Shown: positions 15,612 to 25,474, counted from the stretch's first letter. The stretch: 34,590 nucleotides of DNA from a virus (IMGVR_UViG_3300047377_000118:1-34590), one strand, 5' to 3'. A program made the numbers and translations. The notes: generated by a model from the sequence alone, not told the origin.

Positions 15612-16319
15612 TTAAGGTTGTTCTATTCCTCCAAAAGTGCCTGGATTGACACCTTCTATAGCGGCGTCGTAACCAGCGTGCTGCGCACCTATATTACTAA
15701 CACCACCAGCTAGTTGGCCTACGCCTCCAATAATTGCTTGCTTAGCTTGCTCTCTAGCAGCCTTGGCTGCACCTAGTCTTCCTTGAGCCATACCCAGCAA
15801 TGTATTAGTTTTTTGTTGCTGCATTCTTCTAGATATAAGTTCTCCTTCTCTTTCTTGCGCCTGCAACTGGCTAGCCATGCCTCTTTCAGCCATTTGATTA
15901 GACCTTTCTTGCTGCCCTATGTCTACAGCTGATCTTTGTGCGTTTACTGCTTGTTGACCTGCCATTGCTTGGGCTAGTGCGGCTATACCGCTACCACCAG
16001 CAGCTCCAGAAAACTGATCCATTAAGTTAGCTTGGCCTTGCGCTTGCTGTTGCGCTGCAAAATCTGCAGCTTGCGTATTAACTGTTAGATCTTCATACAC
16101 GTTTTCCATATCTGCATATGGATTTGAAGTATCGCGAGCTTCTAGCTGAGCTTTGTATTGATTAAACTCCTGTTGAGCAGCTCTCTCTTCTTGTTTTCTA
16201 GCTTTACTACCTATTATGCCACTAGCAATACTCATAGTTCCTCCTAAAATATTGCCTGCTTGGCCAAATATTATACCTTTGTCTAATTCTAAATCTTTTT
16301 TAAATGGTGAATTTTTCAT
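15612..16319 (-). CDS. gp14-like internal virion protein, Ala/Gln-rich
   Basis: 235 residues. It begins MKNSPFKK, then has a Gly/Ala/Ile segment at 18-38 (hydrophobic, amphipathic), an Ala/Gln/Arg-rich helical middle with DLTVNTQAADF near 73-83 and GAAGGSGIAALAQ near 104-116, long Q/E/R coiled-coil regions, and a Gly-rich hydrophobic segment near 195-215. This composition and location match the small ejection protein of T7-like phages (gp14), which forms the outer-membrane part of the ejectosome, and I recall similar proteins in marine podoviruses. Its N-terminal SPFKK resembles the SPLKK motif in three late basic proteins. Confidence 0.75.
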   Translation of the reverse strand: MKNSPFKKDLELDKGIIFGQAGNILGGTMSIASGIIGSKARKQEERAAQQEFNQYKAQLEARDTSNPYADMENVYEDLTVNTQAADFAAQQQAQGQANLMDQFSGAAGGSGIAALAQAMAGQQAVNAQRSAVDIGQQERSNQMAERGMASQLQAQEREGELISRRMQQQKTNTLLGMAQGRLGAAKAAREQAKQAIIGGVGQLAGGVSNIGAQHAGYDAAIEGVNPGTFGGIEQP

Positions 16320-16347
16320 TTTAATTTAATATATATATAGTTACACA

Positions 16348-16719
16348 TTATTTACTACTTTCAAATATCTCAGATCCCATAGCAAATATTTCTGCTTTTT
16401 CTGTGGAATTATTTTGAACTTCTACTTCTGCATAATACCCTAGCAAACTAGTCATATTAGCTCTATTGTCTTTACTAAAAAACAAAAAATCATTAGATGC
16501 AGGTAATACTGTATTGCTAGCTACGTCACAAGTTATTTGTTTTGCTGCGTAGTTTACAGCTGTTATAACACCTAATCTGACAAAAGTATCAGCATAGTCT
16601 ACTGTACTAGAGTCAGAAAAGGTGTAAGTGCTGGTATCAGCATAGTAAGCTACATCAGTAGTTCCTTGCTGTATCGCTTGATTTAATGGATGAGTTAATG
16701 TAAATGTTATACTTGGCAT
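16348..16719 (-). CDS. Small beta-rich tail-associated protein
   Basis: 123 residues with alternating hydrophobic beta strands, Asn/Ser/Thr-rich, no membrane segment. Features include THPLNQAIQQGTTDVAYYA near the N-terminus and FFSKDNRANMTSLLGYYAEV near 80-99. I recall proteins with this FSKDN...LLGYYA core as common, uncharacterised members of marine-phage structural operons. It sits between the 825-residue tail protein and the ejection-protein genes, about five bases after the former, so it is most likely a minor virion or tail-assembly component. Confidence 0.72.
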   Translation of the reverse strand: MPSITFTLTHPLNQAIQQGTTDVAYYADTSTYTFSDSSTVDYADTFVRLGVITAVNYAAKQITCDVASNTVLPASNDFLFFSKDNRANMTSLLGYYAEVEVQNNSTEKAEIFAMGSEIFESSK

Positions 16720-16723
16720 ATTA

Positions 16724-19201
16724 TTAATAAGTTTGTAGTCCTGGTGATCCTGCTAAATTTCCTAGTGAGTCTTCTACGTCACCTATACTTTGATAGGTGT
16801 TACTAAACCTATGTATTATGTCAGCATTAAAAACATAAGACTGAGAACCGCTCATGCTACTAATGTCGCCTTGGTCGAATTCTATTAATATAGAAAAAGT
16901 AGACAAACCTAAAGATCTATTTACGGTAGACCCTTGATCTAGTGTCAATGAAGGTGCCGCAGATACGCTTAGTTGTACATTGTCAAATATAGAGTCATTT
17001 GATCTAGGCAGCACTAGTAGTTGGTAGTTGCTAGTATTATAATTTAAAGGTAAGCCATCTTGCGCGTTTAAAAAAGCTCCAGTTATAGTGTACTTAACAT
17101 GGGAAGTGTCAGTAGTTATATTCTGCTTGCTGTATCCACCACCTGAAAGGTTAAGTACTTGTCTAGATATTGAATATCCTATATCAGAAGTATAACCAAC
17201 TCCTCTAGATATAGAGTTTACAAATTTTCTTACAAGCTCAGCTATGTTAAAAGATATATCTAGAGTTGTAACAGAGGTTTGAGCGGATGTAAACGCAAAA
17301 GTATCTAAATCATGCCTAAAAGTTATATTACCAGCACCAAAATCTTGTATAGTTAGATCTCTAGCTGTTAAGTATAGTTTTGTTCTATCTACAGCAGGTG
17401 CAGCTAAAGTTGTAGTGTTCTGTTGGTTTACCGTACCATCATTATCAACATCACCAGAAACATAAAACGTAGATGATATTTCTATTGTTTGACTCTTATA
17501 CACAGGTATCGCATCTGTTGTAAAAAACTTTATTTTAAAAAATTCAGACGCTCCGCTGACGGTAAACGAACTTCTAAAGCTAGATGCGTTAAAACTAGTT
17601 TTATTTGTTAATGCTTCTCTTTGTTCTAAAGTCAAAACTATAGCAACCGCAGCTTCGTGAGATTCAGCATGAGTGTGGCTACTGTATCCGGTAGCTTGTA
17701 TTGCACCCGCATTAAAACCATCTGCTGTTGCTCTTAGTTCTGCCGTAATCTTAGGGTCTATTATTCTACCTGAATTTAAAGTTTTAGTATAATTTAAATC
17801 GCTTAAAACAAAGCTATTAGCTTGGTTAGGCAAATGGAAGTTTTGACTGCCAGTATCTGTTACTACTATGTCGTATCCGTACTCATCTGACGGAGGCGTT
17901 GGTGATGAATTCTTTTTACCTCTTGGCTCTGTGCTACCTTTAGAAATATCTAAATGGTCAAAGTATTCTATAGTGTTAGTTGTAGTTCTAGCAGTGTTTT
18001 TTGTTGCTGAAAAAAATGCATCACCATTTCTAGTAATATCAAAAGTTATTACGTCTGGATCAGGCGTAGTATTTATATCAGGAGCAGAAGCATCTACAGT
18101 AGTGCCCGTCTCTGGCGTTATAGTGAATCTATACACTTTGTTTTCTACATCAACGGGTATTAGTATATTTTTAAAAAATAAACCTGTAGCATCTAAAGTG
18201 TAAGGATTTGTTGAAGCTATGTAGTTTCCGCTAGAGTTTATTTCAGATGGATAAGTTACAGTGGAAGTGCTAGGTAGAAAAATATCAGCTATAGTAGTTT
18301 TAGAGTTATCAAAAACATATATACCATCTGTACTGTCGGTAGTATAGGTAGAACCAGATAAAGTCCCTCTCTGCATTTTTATTCTAAATTGAGCACCAAT
18401 ATCGCCAAAAATTTCTAAACGCCTGTTTATGCCTTCTAAGCCAGCATTGCCAGTATTCATTCTGTATCCGTATATCTTTTTATCTAGACCTGGAATATCC
18501 GCACCAGCCCCTGTAAAAGTTATTAAATCATTGCTTCTACTAACTTTTGGTAAAACAGCTTTTACGGTGTACACTACTTGTGTTAACCTGTTAGAGCTAT
18601 CGAAAGTGTTTACTCTGTCTATCTGGTAGTCTTGATCTGCGGTAGAGTCAGATGAGTTAGTTATAACTATAGTAGCGTCTTCATCTATAAAATCATTAGT
18701 TGTTGCGGCTATAGTCATGACCATTATAGTAACTAAATCACCGGGGTTGTCATATGCGTAAAAATCTGTAGTAGAACCAGACGATGCAAAATCTAATATG
18801 TTAGATGCCGTAAAAGTAACTTTACTCGGCGAGGCTGGTATTGCAAATGTACCTTGAAGTTTTACTGGCACTAAGTGTGCTGCAGTTGCTTCTCCAGCGG
18901 GATCAATATCTAGCACCACGTCTGCCGTAGGAGCATAGTCGTTTTTAAAGTCTACTGTAACTATTACTTTATTACCAGTAGTGTAAGATCCATCATTTTG
19001 TGGACCACCTGAGCTAGCGCTATTTGATAAAGTTATACTGTTTATTGCGTCTGTATTAGGGTTAGCACCAGCAACAAAGTCTCTAGCTGCCACAACATAG
19101 CCTGAGTCAGGTATTATTTCTAACGTAACACTAGTTACATTGTTCTGTCCGGAGGTCACTATAACCGTCCGTTTTTCCATGCTGCAATTTATTAATGCCA
19201 T
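16724..19201 (-). CDS. Large beta-rich tail (fibre/appendage) protein, 825 residues
   Basis: Rich in Thr, Ser, Asn, Asp and Val with almost no Cys and no helical stretches, as expected of fibre or baseplate beta structures. Two local metal-site candidates are visible: a H509-x-H511-x3-H515 cluster, and a DxDxDG loop at 584-589 (D584, D586, D588, then Gly) like dockerin or EF-hand calcium loops. No collagen-like or chaperone domain was recognised. It follows the 1473-residue nozzle-like gene with only a 3-base gap. Probable role is in the short tail or host-receptor contact; no specific family is recognised. Confidence 0.72.
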   Translation of the reverse strand: MALINCSMEKRTVIVTSGQNNVTSVTLEIIPDSGYVVAARDFVAGANPNTDAINSITLSNSASSGGPQNDGSYTTGNKVIVTVDFKNDYAPTADVVLDIDPAGEATAAHLVPVKLQGTFAIPASPSKVTFTASNILDFASSGSTTDFYAYDNPGDLVTIMVMTIAATTNDFIDEDATIVITNSSDSTADQDYQIDRVNTFDSSNRLTQVVYTVKAVLPKVSRSNDLITFTGAGADIPGLDKKIYGYRMNTGNAGLEGINRRLEIFGDIGAQFRIKMQRGTLSGSTYTTDSTDGIYVFDNSKTTIADIFLPSTSTVTYPSEINSSGNYIASTNPYTLDATGLFFKNILIPVDVENKVYRFTITPETGTTVDASAPDINTTPDPDVITFDITRNGDAFFSATKNTARTTTNTIEYFDHLDISKGSTEPRGKKNSSPTPPSDEYGYDIVVTDTGSQNFHLPNQANSFVLSDLNYTKTLNSGRIIDPKITAELRATADGFNAGAIQATGYSSHTHAESHEAAVAIVLTLEQREALTNKTSFNASSFRSSFTVSGASEFFKIKFFTTDAIPVYKSQTIEISSTFYVSGDVDNDGTVNQQNTTTLAAPAVDRTKLYLTARDLTIQDFGAGNITFRHDLDTFAFTSAQTSVTTLDISFNIAELVRKFVNSISRGVGYTSDIGYSISRQVLNLSGGGYSKQNITTDTSHVKYTITGAFLNAQDGLPLNYNTSNYQLLVLPRSNDSIFDNVQLSVSAAPSLTLDQGSTVNRSLGLSTFSILIEFDQGDISSMSGSQSYVFNADIIHRFSNTYQSIGDVEDSLGNLAGSPGLQTY

Positions 19202-19204
19202 ATT

Positions 19205-22200
19205 TTATTGTACTATTATTTCTATTTGGTTACCAGCAGATCCTGTTATTGCGCTTATATACCCTAAACCTTGTACTGAATACTCTTTCGTATCTAGATT
19301 TAAGTCAGTAGTTTCAGTTCCTAGTATATTATAAAACCACTTGCCTTCTTTGTTTTTAAATGTTTTAACTTGCCCGCTTTGTAAGTCAGACTCTATTGAA
19401 CTAACCCACCAACCGCTTTTAGCTAGTCTATTGTAAAACTTGTTGTCTGTGTCTGGGTTACCACTTGCGTCTGGATTATCTAAAAACACCCTAGCCTGAG
19501 TACCTTCATAGTTTAGTGTTTTAAAGGATTTTACAGATCCAGGTGCATCGTTAAATATAAATTTAACAGACGAGTTATATTGAACGCCATAGAAGTTATT
19601 TCTAGTCTCATTATTATGCGACCATATTTCACCATTTTTAAACGTGTAGTATATGTTGTTTAATGATAAGCCGTTTTCTTTTATAAAGCTTTTTCTTGTA
19701 TTCCAACCATTAACATCTTCTTTAAACGAAGTAGTTTCGTTGTAATCACTAGAATCTGTTTGTTTAGTTATAGTTAAGTTGTACTCGTCTTTGTTTTCAT
19801 CATAACTACCAATTACTCTTTGAGCAGTAGCTAGCTTATCTCTAAAGTAGTCATCCATACCGTAGTTAGATATTGGTGTTAAACCATTACCGGACAACCT
19901 AAGTATTACACCTCTATTTTTATCTGAGAAATAAGCTCTGTTTCCGTATCTAGCATATGACTCTGGATTTTTACTTATACCGTAATCACCCGCGTAAGGT
20001 TGTATTGAACCAAGAACATTTGTGCTTGATACTACATTTTTACTACCATCTGCATTAAACAAAGCGTCTCTATCTGCTAGCACCTTGACTACATTGTCTT
20101 CTAAGTAAACATCTAGATCACCTAACCTAAACTCCATTAGCTGTATTGCTCCGTATGAAGGGTTTATAGCTTTTGTTATTTGCTCCGCTTGTATGAATTG
20201 GTTTAGATTATTTACGCCAGATGTTGAGTTATAAATACCAGAATATATAATATCTGATTTTTTATTTACTTCTTTATATTGATCTTCTAAAACCGTAGAC
20301 GCTCTAACACCTTTACCTATAATAGGTGCATTAAAATCATCTCTAATTCTATCTGATTCAACACCGTTACCAAAAGTAAAACAATTTGAATACGACAACG
20401 TATTTAGCACGCCATGGCCAGTTTTACCTCTAGCGCTACCTGCTTCGTAATATATGTCTAACTCTGCAACTTCTTTAGGCTCTGTCTCCCATATAGCTGG
20501 ATTACTAGATGTAAAAGTATCTTCTGAATAGAAATCTTTTAAAAACTCCATGTTTGTAGAGCTTCCTTTAGAGGTATGGCCGTTTTCAGCGGGTGACCAC
20601 GCTATAGGCTTGTCTAGTTTCAGCGTCCATTTAACTATTCTGCCTGTAGCGGTTTTGCCTCTATTTTTTTTAAGCTTTGCGTCGTCATAAGCTAATATGT
20701 TTGTCCTACTCCAATTAGTTATAGTGTATATATTTTCGTCTTTTTTAGGATCATCTGTAAATCTAAATTTCATGCCTATAGTCTCTAGCACGTTTTTCAT
20801 AGACGCTTGAGCTCTAGTTTCTTCTGTTCCAAATTGATTCCATACTCCCCATCTCGCACCCTCATCGAAACCACCAAAATAATGAAATGCTATTTCTATC
20901 ACATCCCACCCAGTATTAACACCAAATCCAGGTGCTTTCCACATGTCAGATGGTCTGTCCGCTCTACCACCTCTCCATATTTTTCCATTTTCTTTCATAG
21001 GTCCACCTCCCCATTGAGCGTCGTGGTACAAGTTGTAACAGAAAAACCAACCTGCGCTTAATACTGCTTTATTTTTATCAGGAGGATTTATTCCAGGGTA
21101 ATTACCTTTATCTGTCTTTGCCCAAAAATTTCCATCGTTGTTTTTTCTAGGCATACCATATATAGGCTGAGAATTTACAACTTTGTATTCTTCGTCGTTT
21201 TGCTTTATAAGTATAGCGTTTTCTAGAGTAGAATCTCTTTGTATTTTAACAAAAAATCTTCCTTGAAACTCTGGTTTTCTTTTTATTGTTTTTTGAAAAA
21301 TCTGTATAGATAGATCAGTAGCATTCGCATCAAACAAACCTACAAAAGCAACGTCTTGCGACTCTAGTTTCTTTTCAAAATTTACTCTGTAAGCCGCAGG
21401 CTGCAACTCAGGCTTATACTGTATGTTAGCTATTTCGTAATGTTTAGTCTCGTTTCTGCCATCGGACAACACTAAAGTTAAATCATTTAGCTGATGCACT
21501 GGTACAGCTGTAGCTCTTTCATCTCCTGAACCTCCATATATAGTTTGCCAGTCTGCAGCTTTTATATCTATGTATCCACCATCTTCAGTTGGCCAACCGC
21601 CACTACTAGCAAATATAGATCCATTACCGCTGCCGCTAGCGTTTTGTCTATTAAGCTTGCCTTTAGACACATTTTCTTCTTTTATAAAGTCAGGTGCTTC
21701 GTTTTCTATTGCTAGTATTTTATATTTAGCTTCTTCTTCAACAAAATCATCTTTGTCGTGTTTCTTTTTTAGGATAATAAATGTATCTTCTTGTACCTTA
21801 TTTCTTTCAGACGATGGAAATGACAACCACACGTTACCATCTTCAGCAGGATAATGCCTATCCATAGCTAGATTATAATAAGGTTGTGAAGTTTCTTTTA
21901 TATAATACTTGTACGTTTCTGCCCAGTGAGGTATAGGGCTTTTTATTCTAGCTGTTAGAAAGTTTCTATTAGGTGCAAAACCTTTATTTAGCTTTATTGA
22001 TCCACTAGTATCTGTCAATACAGGCGTTTCTCTTCCGTACTTGTCTCTATACACAACTCCTATCTGGTATGTTCTTTGAGATTTTAAAGATTTTCTAGGC
22101 TGTCCAACTGTAGATGAGTTGCTTCTAGCGTCTAAAGCGAATTTAATAGAGATATCATTTACATCATTGATATTCTCCTTTATATTGTAGTTTTCTATGT

Positions 22201-23626
22201 AGTTACCGAATAATAATCTGTTACCTGAAACCGCTAAAGCTTTAGCTTTTTTAGGTACATTATCGAAAGGTCTAAGTATTTGATTAGAAGGTATTACTTT
22301 ATATATTAGCTCTGAATCTATTTCAAGTCTTCCTTCGTAAAAATCTGGATATGCTGATGACTCAGAATACTCGGGATCAGTAGCTTTAACACTTTTTACT
22401 ACATATATATTATTACTGACAGAATCTTTGTAAAGTATATCAACTTCAGTAACACCAAAAGGAACTTCGTAAGCCCAGTTAACTATTTCTAGCTTTCTAA
22501 GCTGATTAACCATACCTAAGTTATATCCTTTTTTAGGATCGTAATCAAAATCGTCGCCTACGAAAGCTACTTCGCTAAATGGAGATATAGTAGAGTATTC
22601 GCCATCTTTATATTTATATCTATAAGCAAATCTAACAAATTTAGTTTCAAACAAAGCTGGTTTTTGTATTAACTCTACTTTCCAGTTCTGCACATTTTCT
22701 TCTATGTTTTCACTTATAGAATCTATATTTATTTTGAATATTTTTGGATAAGCTTCATAAGTTTCTACTATAGAAGCTATTATCGCAGAGTCTTCGTCTG
22801 CTTCGTTTTCATCGGCTGTCAAAAGTGTTATCTTTACTTTATCGCCTTCTCTAAAATCAGGTGTAGTTCCAGATATTATTATTTCACTATCGACTGGATT
22901 AGGTAGCGGACGATTTAGAGCAGAGTCAGCAGTTCCATCACCATTTTGATCTGTATATTCTCCTGTAGGCATTGGTTCCCAGCTGTCCGTGTCAGTGTCT
23001 AGATATGTAAAAGATTTATTATAAAGAGTACCAGATATAGCGCCATCTCTAGTCGTGTTAGCCATTTTTAATCTAGGTGCGCTTAATGGACCTTTTTTTA
23101 TAACAGTACAATGCTCTTCTTTAAAGTCTGCTCCATTTACTTGTGTGTGAGTCCAAGTGTTATTAGTATATGTTTTCCAATCAGTAATTTTTATTCTCTT
23201 AGGCTCTGTATTATTATCTGTCCATATTAAAAAATCATCTAATATCTCTATTCCAGTTATTAAATTATTTCTACTAAAATTAAGTATTCTGTTAGTATCT
23301 ACAAGTACTGGCTCTATACTATTAGTCTCTTGATTATATTCTACAATTAAACTTTTAGTTTGACTTTCAACAAACCAGTATATACATTCAGTTTCATCCC
23401 TTCTTATAGCGCCAACACAAAAAGCATTACCACCTAAATTAGATGCAATACTATTACCGTAAGGTAATTTATTACCTAGTATATTTTGCAACGATCCAAC
23501 ATCAGATCCTTCTGAAGTTGAAACTTGAACGTTTAGTGCGTCTCTATATTGACCATTAGGAACTAATCTTTCGTCGAGGTCTTTATTCATTTTACCTCCA
23601 CTGAATGTTCTTTTTAACTCTGGCAT
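19205..23626 (-). CDS. Tail nozzle/tubular protein B-like, 1473 residues
   Basis: The N-terminus carries a set of motifs I recall from marine podoviral tail proteins: GGKMNKDLDERLVPNGQYRD (11-30), an SEGSDVGSLQNILGNK stretch (38-53), and an IYWFV...IVEYN strand pair near 82-97, as in the distal tail tube (T7 gp12-like) that closes and opens the DNA channel. The rest is long, mixed beta, Trp/Tyr/Asp-rich, with a Gly/Trp-rich insertion around 880-930 and a C-terminal SGQVKTFKN...KWFYNILGT block near 1420. At 1473 residues it is almost twice T7 gp12 (794), so extra appendage domains are likely. Assignment rests on motif memory and gene order. Confidence 0.75.
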   Translation of the reverse strand: MPELKRTFSGGKMNKDLDERLVPNGQYRDALNVQVSTSEGSDVGSLQNILGNKLPYGNSIASNLGGNAFCVGAIRRDETECIYWFVESQTKSLIVEYNQETNSIEPVLVDTNRILNFSRNNLITGIEILDDFLIWTDNNTEPKRIKITDWKTYTNNTWTHTQVNGADFKEEHCTVIKKGPLSAPRLKMANTTRDGAISGTLYNKSFTYLDTDTDSWEPMPTGEYTDQNGDGTADSALNRPLPNPVDSEIIISGTTPDFREGDKVKITLLTADENEADEDSAIIASIVETYEAYPKIFKINIDSISENIEENVQNWKVELIQKPALFETKFVRFAYRYKYKDGEYSTISPFSEVAFVGDDFDYDPKKGYNLGMVNQLRKLEIVNWAYEVPFGVTEVDILYKDSVSNNIYVVKSVKATDPEYSESSAYPDFYEGRLEIDSELIYKVIPSNQILRPFDNVPKKAKALAVSGNRLLFGNYIENYNIKENINDVNDISIKFALDARSNSSTVGQPRKSLKSQRTYQIGVVYRDKYGRETPVLTDTSGSIKLNKGFAPNRNFLTARIKSPIPHWAETYKYYIKETSQPYYNLAMDRHYPAEDGNVWLSFPSSERNKVQEDTFIILKKKHDKDDFVEEEAKYKILAIENEAPDFIKEENVSKGKLNRQNASGSGNGSIFASSGGWPTEDGGYIDIKAADWQTIYGGSGDERATAVPVHQLNDLTLVLSDGRNETKHYEIANIQYKPELQPAAYRVNFEKKLESQDVAFVGLFDANATDLSIQIFQKTIKRKPEFQGRFFVKIQRDSTLENAILIKQNDEEYKVVNSQPIYGMPRKNNDGNFWAKTDKGNYPGINPPDKNKAVLSAGWFFCYNLYHDAQWGGGPMKENGKIWRGGRADRPSDMWKAPGFGVNTGWDVIEIAFHYFGGFDEGARWGVWNQFGTEETRAQASMKNVLETIGMKFRFTDDPKKDENIYTITNWSRTNILAYDDAKLKKNRGKTATGRIVKWTLKLDKPIAWSPAENGHTSKGSSTNMEFLKDFYSEDTFTSSNPAIWETEPKEVAELDIYYEAGSARGKTGHGVLNTLSYSNCFTFGNGVESDRIRDDFNAPIIGKGVRASTVLEDQYKEVNKKSDIIYSGIYNSTSGVNNLNQFIQAEQITKAINPSYGAIQLMEFRLGDLDVYLEDNVVKVLADRDALFNADGSKNVVSSTNVLGSIQPYAGDYGISKNPESYARYGNRAYFSDKNRGVILRLSGNGLTPISNYGMDDYFRDKLATAQRVIGSYDENKDEYNLTITKQTDSSDYNETTSFKEDVNGWNTRKSFIKENGLSLNNIYYTFKNGEIWSHNNETRNNFYGVQYNSSVKFIFNDAPGSVKSFKTLNYEGTQARVFLDNPDASGNPDTDNKFYNRLAKSGWWVSSIESDLQSGQVKTFKNKEGKWFYNILGTETTDLNLDTKEYSVQGLGYISAITGSAGNQIEIIVQ

Positions 23627-23629
23627 GTA

Positions 23630-24712
23630 TTAATGTTTAATTATTTTAGATTTATTTTTCATTATAAGATTTATCTCTTCTATTTTCAGATTAGATAATC
23701 TTAATTTAGCCTGTCTTATAGCAGCTCTTCTTTCTTTCTTAAATCTAGCTACTACATATTCTGGAGTGTTTACTCTAGCGGCTAATATAGCATGTGCAAC
23801 ATATTTGTAAATAGCTTCTTCTGCAAACTTATGCACTTTAATCTCATCTTCTGTACCCAAGTTATCGCTTATATATTTTATAGTTATGATCTTGCCGTTT
23901 AAATCAGAACTAAAGAACACGTAGCCTCTAGTGTTGTCTATAAAAAATAAGCCATTAAATTGAGCATGCTCAGGCGTTAAGCCATATCTTCTGCCTTCTG
24001 CAAGCGTAGCATCAACATCTGGACCACTAACATTTTCTACTGTGTTATCGTTATTAGAGTTGGCTTTAAAATCTTTCCATGTTTCAGACTCAAAAGACTT
24101 TAACAAAGTGTTATCGTTGTCAAAAATGTACTTATAATCTGCGTCTTGAAGTATTGCAGTTGGATTGCTAGTTTTTCTAGCTGGATATATTATTCTTTCT
24201 ACACCAGCTGCATCTTTCCAAGAAAATTGTACGTAGTTAACATAGTCATGCGGTAGCTTTATTTTTAAAGATGGTGGTAGTTCTAATTCTTGAGACTTCT
24301 CGGACTTCAATGTATCGTAGCTAAACTCTTGTATTGCTCTCTGTATATGGAAGTTTATGTCTGGTATTTTTATCTTAGATATTATTTTGCCTTCGCCTAC
24401 GTAAGCGACTCTAAAGTTGTTTGCTAAATCATCTATGCTGATATATTGATAGTTGCCTAGCTGATTTTCGTTGTTTAACTGTCTTACTAATATTAAAGCA
24501 CCGTTGGCTGGCGCAGTGTTAAAAGTAAGTGTTCCTGACGAATAAACATATGTGTTGCTATTTTGCTCTATACCATTAACGAATACTTCTATGTCTGATT
24601 CTAAAGCTGGCGCAGGGCTAAAGCCTAATACATAAGCAGTGGTAGATCCATTACCTGTAAACGTCTTACTATTATCGTAGTATTGTTGCTGTGTTCCCTT
24701 AAATAATGCCAT
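23630..24712 (-). CDS. Tail adaptor with fibre-type N-terminal beta domain
   Basis: 360 residues. Residues 16-82 follow the pattern F-T-G-N-G-S-T-T...F/V-N-G-I-E-Q...G-T-L-T-F-N-T-A-P-A-N-G seen at the N-terminus of many T7 gp17-type tail fibre proteins. The remainder (about 85-360) has PHDYVNYVQFSWKD near 155-168, which I associate with connector/adaptor proteins of crAss-like and marine phages, and ends with a very basic helix (RFKKERRAAIRQAKLRL). It lies between a tail-tube-type protein and the nozzle protein. I read it as a tail adaptor that has gained a fibre-like domain. Confidence 0.7.
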   Translation of the reverse strand: MALFKGTQQQYYDNSKTFTGNGSTTAYVLGFSPAPALESDIEVFVNGIEQNSNTYVYSSGTLTFNTAPANGALILVRQLNNENQLGNYQYISIDDLANNFRVAYVGEGKIISKIKIPDINFHIQRAIQEFSYDTLKSEKSQELELPPSLKIKLPHDYVNYVQFSWKDAAGVERIIYPARKTSNPTAILQDADYKYIFDNDNTLLKSFESETWKDFKANSNNDNTVENVSGPDVDATLAEGRRYGLTPEHAQFNGLFFIDNTRGYVFFSSDLNGKIITIKYISDNLGTEDEIKVHKFAEEAIYKYVAHAILAARVNTPEYVVARFKKERRAAIRQAKLRLSNLKIEEINLIMKNKSKIIKH

Positions 24713-24715
24713 TTT

Positions 24716-25414
24716 TTATTGTTTTTCTTGTTGAATATTTTTAGCGTCTTCTGTAGCTGCTATTTGATACAGCTGCGGATCTCTTATAACTACTCCAGCT
24801 AGAGATAATATTTTTAAAACCAACTCAGTTTCTTCAGAAGCATGCAGTTGGAAATTAATAGATGTAGATGGATTATATAAAGCTTCATCATTAATTATAG
24901 TATAACCCCAGTAAACATCTGCTGGTTTTTTAATATAATTCATGCTTAAATTATCTGCATCCGCCGGAAGAACGGTGATTTGATCTTGTTGAACTATGAA
25001 TACAGGTCTTTTAACTGTTGGAGCAGTTAGTGGTGAATTTATATAATACCTTAATTCATTAGGATTTAGCTTTTCAGCCTCTACTTTGGTTTGAACACCA
25101 TTTATAGTTTCTTGATGATATACAGCGCCAAGCTTATGTACATTAAGCTCTGAAAGTGTTCCGCTGCCTATAGGCGAGTTGTACACTTCGAATATACCTA
25201 TTTTTTCTTCGAGCATGTCAACAGCATCAGAATGAATAGTATCATTACCTGGTAATCTTAAAAACTGATTAAGATCATAAAAATACTGCTCGAATATATC
25301 TAATTGAGCTTGATTAGCAAGTGTGTTAAATTCTTGCGGAGTTATATAGCCTCTTTGCTCTTTATTAGCTATAGCTAAAACTCTTAGATAAACTGTATTT
25401 ATATTTACTGCCAT
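24716..25414 (-). CDS. Head-tail connector / tail tubular protein A-like
   Basis: 232 residues. The N-terminal helical pair (RGYITPQEFNTLANQAQLDI, 21-40) followed by FEQYF and a middle beta domain resembles the connector proteins encoded just after the capsid gene in many podoviral marine phages; T7 gp11 has the equivalent place. The C-terminal half has an LVLKILSLAGVVIRDPQLYQ helix-turn segment and a charged tail. It starts after a hairpin-containing 60-base gap and is four bases from the next gene. Identification is from gene order and remembered motifs, so moderately certain. Confidence 0.72.
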   Translation of the reverse strand: MAVNINTVYLRVLAIANKEQRGYITPQEFNTLANQAQLDIFEQYFYDLNQFLRLPGNDTIHSDAVDMLEEKIGIFEVYNSPIGSGTLSELNVHKLGAVYHQETINGVQTKVEAEKLNPNELRYYINSPLTAPTVKRPVFIVQQDQITVLPADADNLSMNYIKKPADVYWGYTIINDEALYNPSTSINFQLHASEETELVLKILSLAGVVIRDPQLYQIAATEDAKNIQQEKQ

Positions 25415-25433
25415 AATTTCTTTTTATATAGTT

Positions 25434-25459
25434 TGTGGCCACCTATACAGATGACCACA
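25434..25459. other. Intergenic hairpin upstream of connector gene
   Basis: TGTGGCCA and TGACCACA form an 8-bp stem (one G-T wobble in the minus-strand RNA) around a 10-base loop in the 60-base gap between two late genes. No T tract follows on either side, so a terminator is unlikely; an RNA-processing or stability element is possible. Confidence 0.6.
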
Positions 25460-25474
25460 TCCTATAAGTGACTA

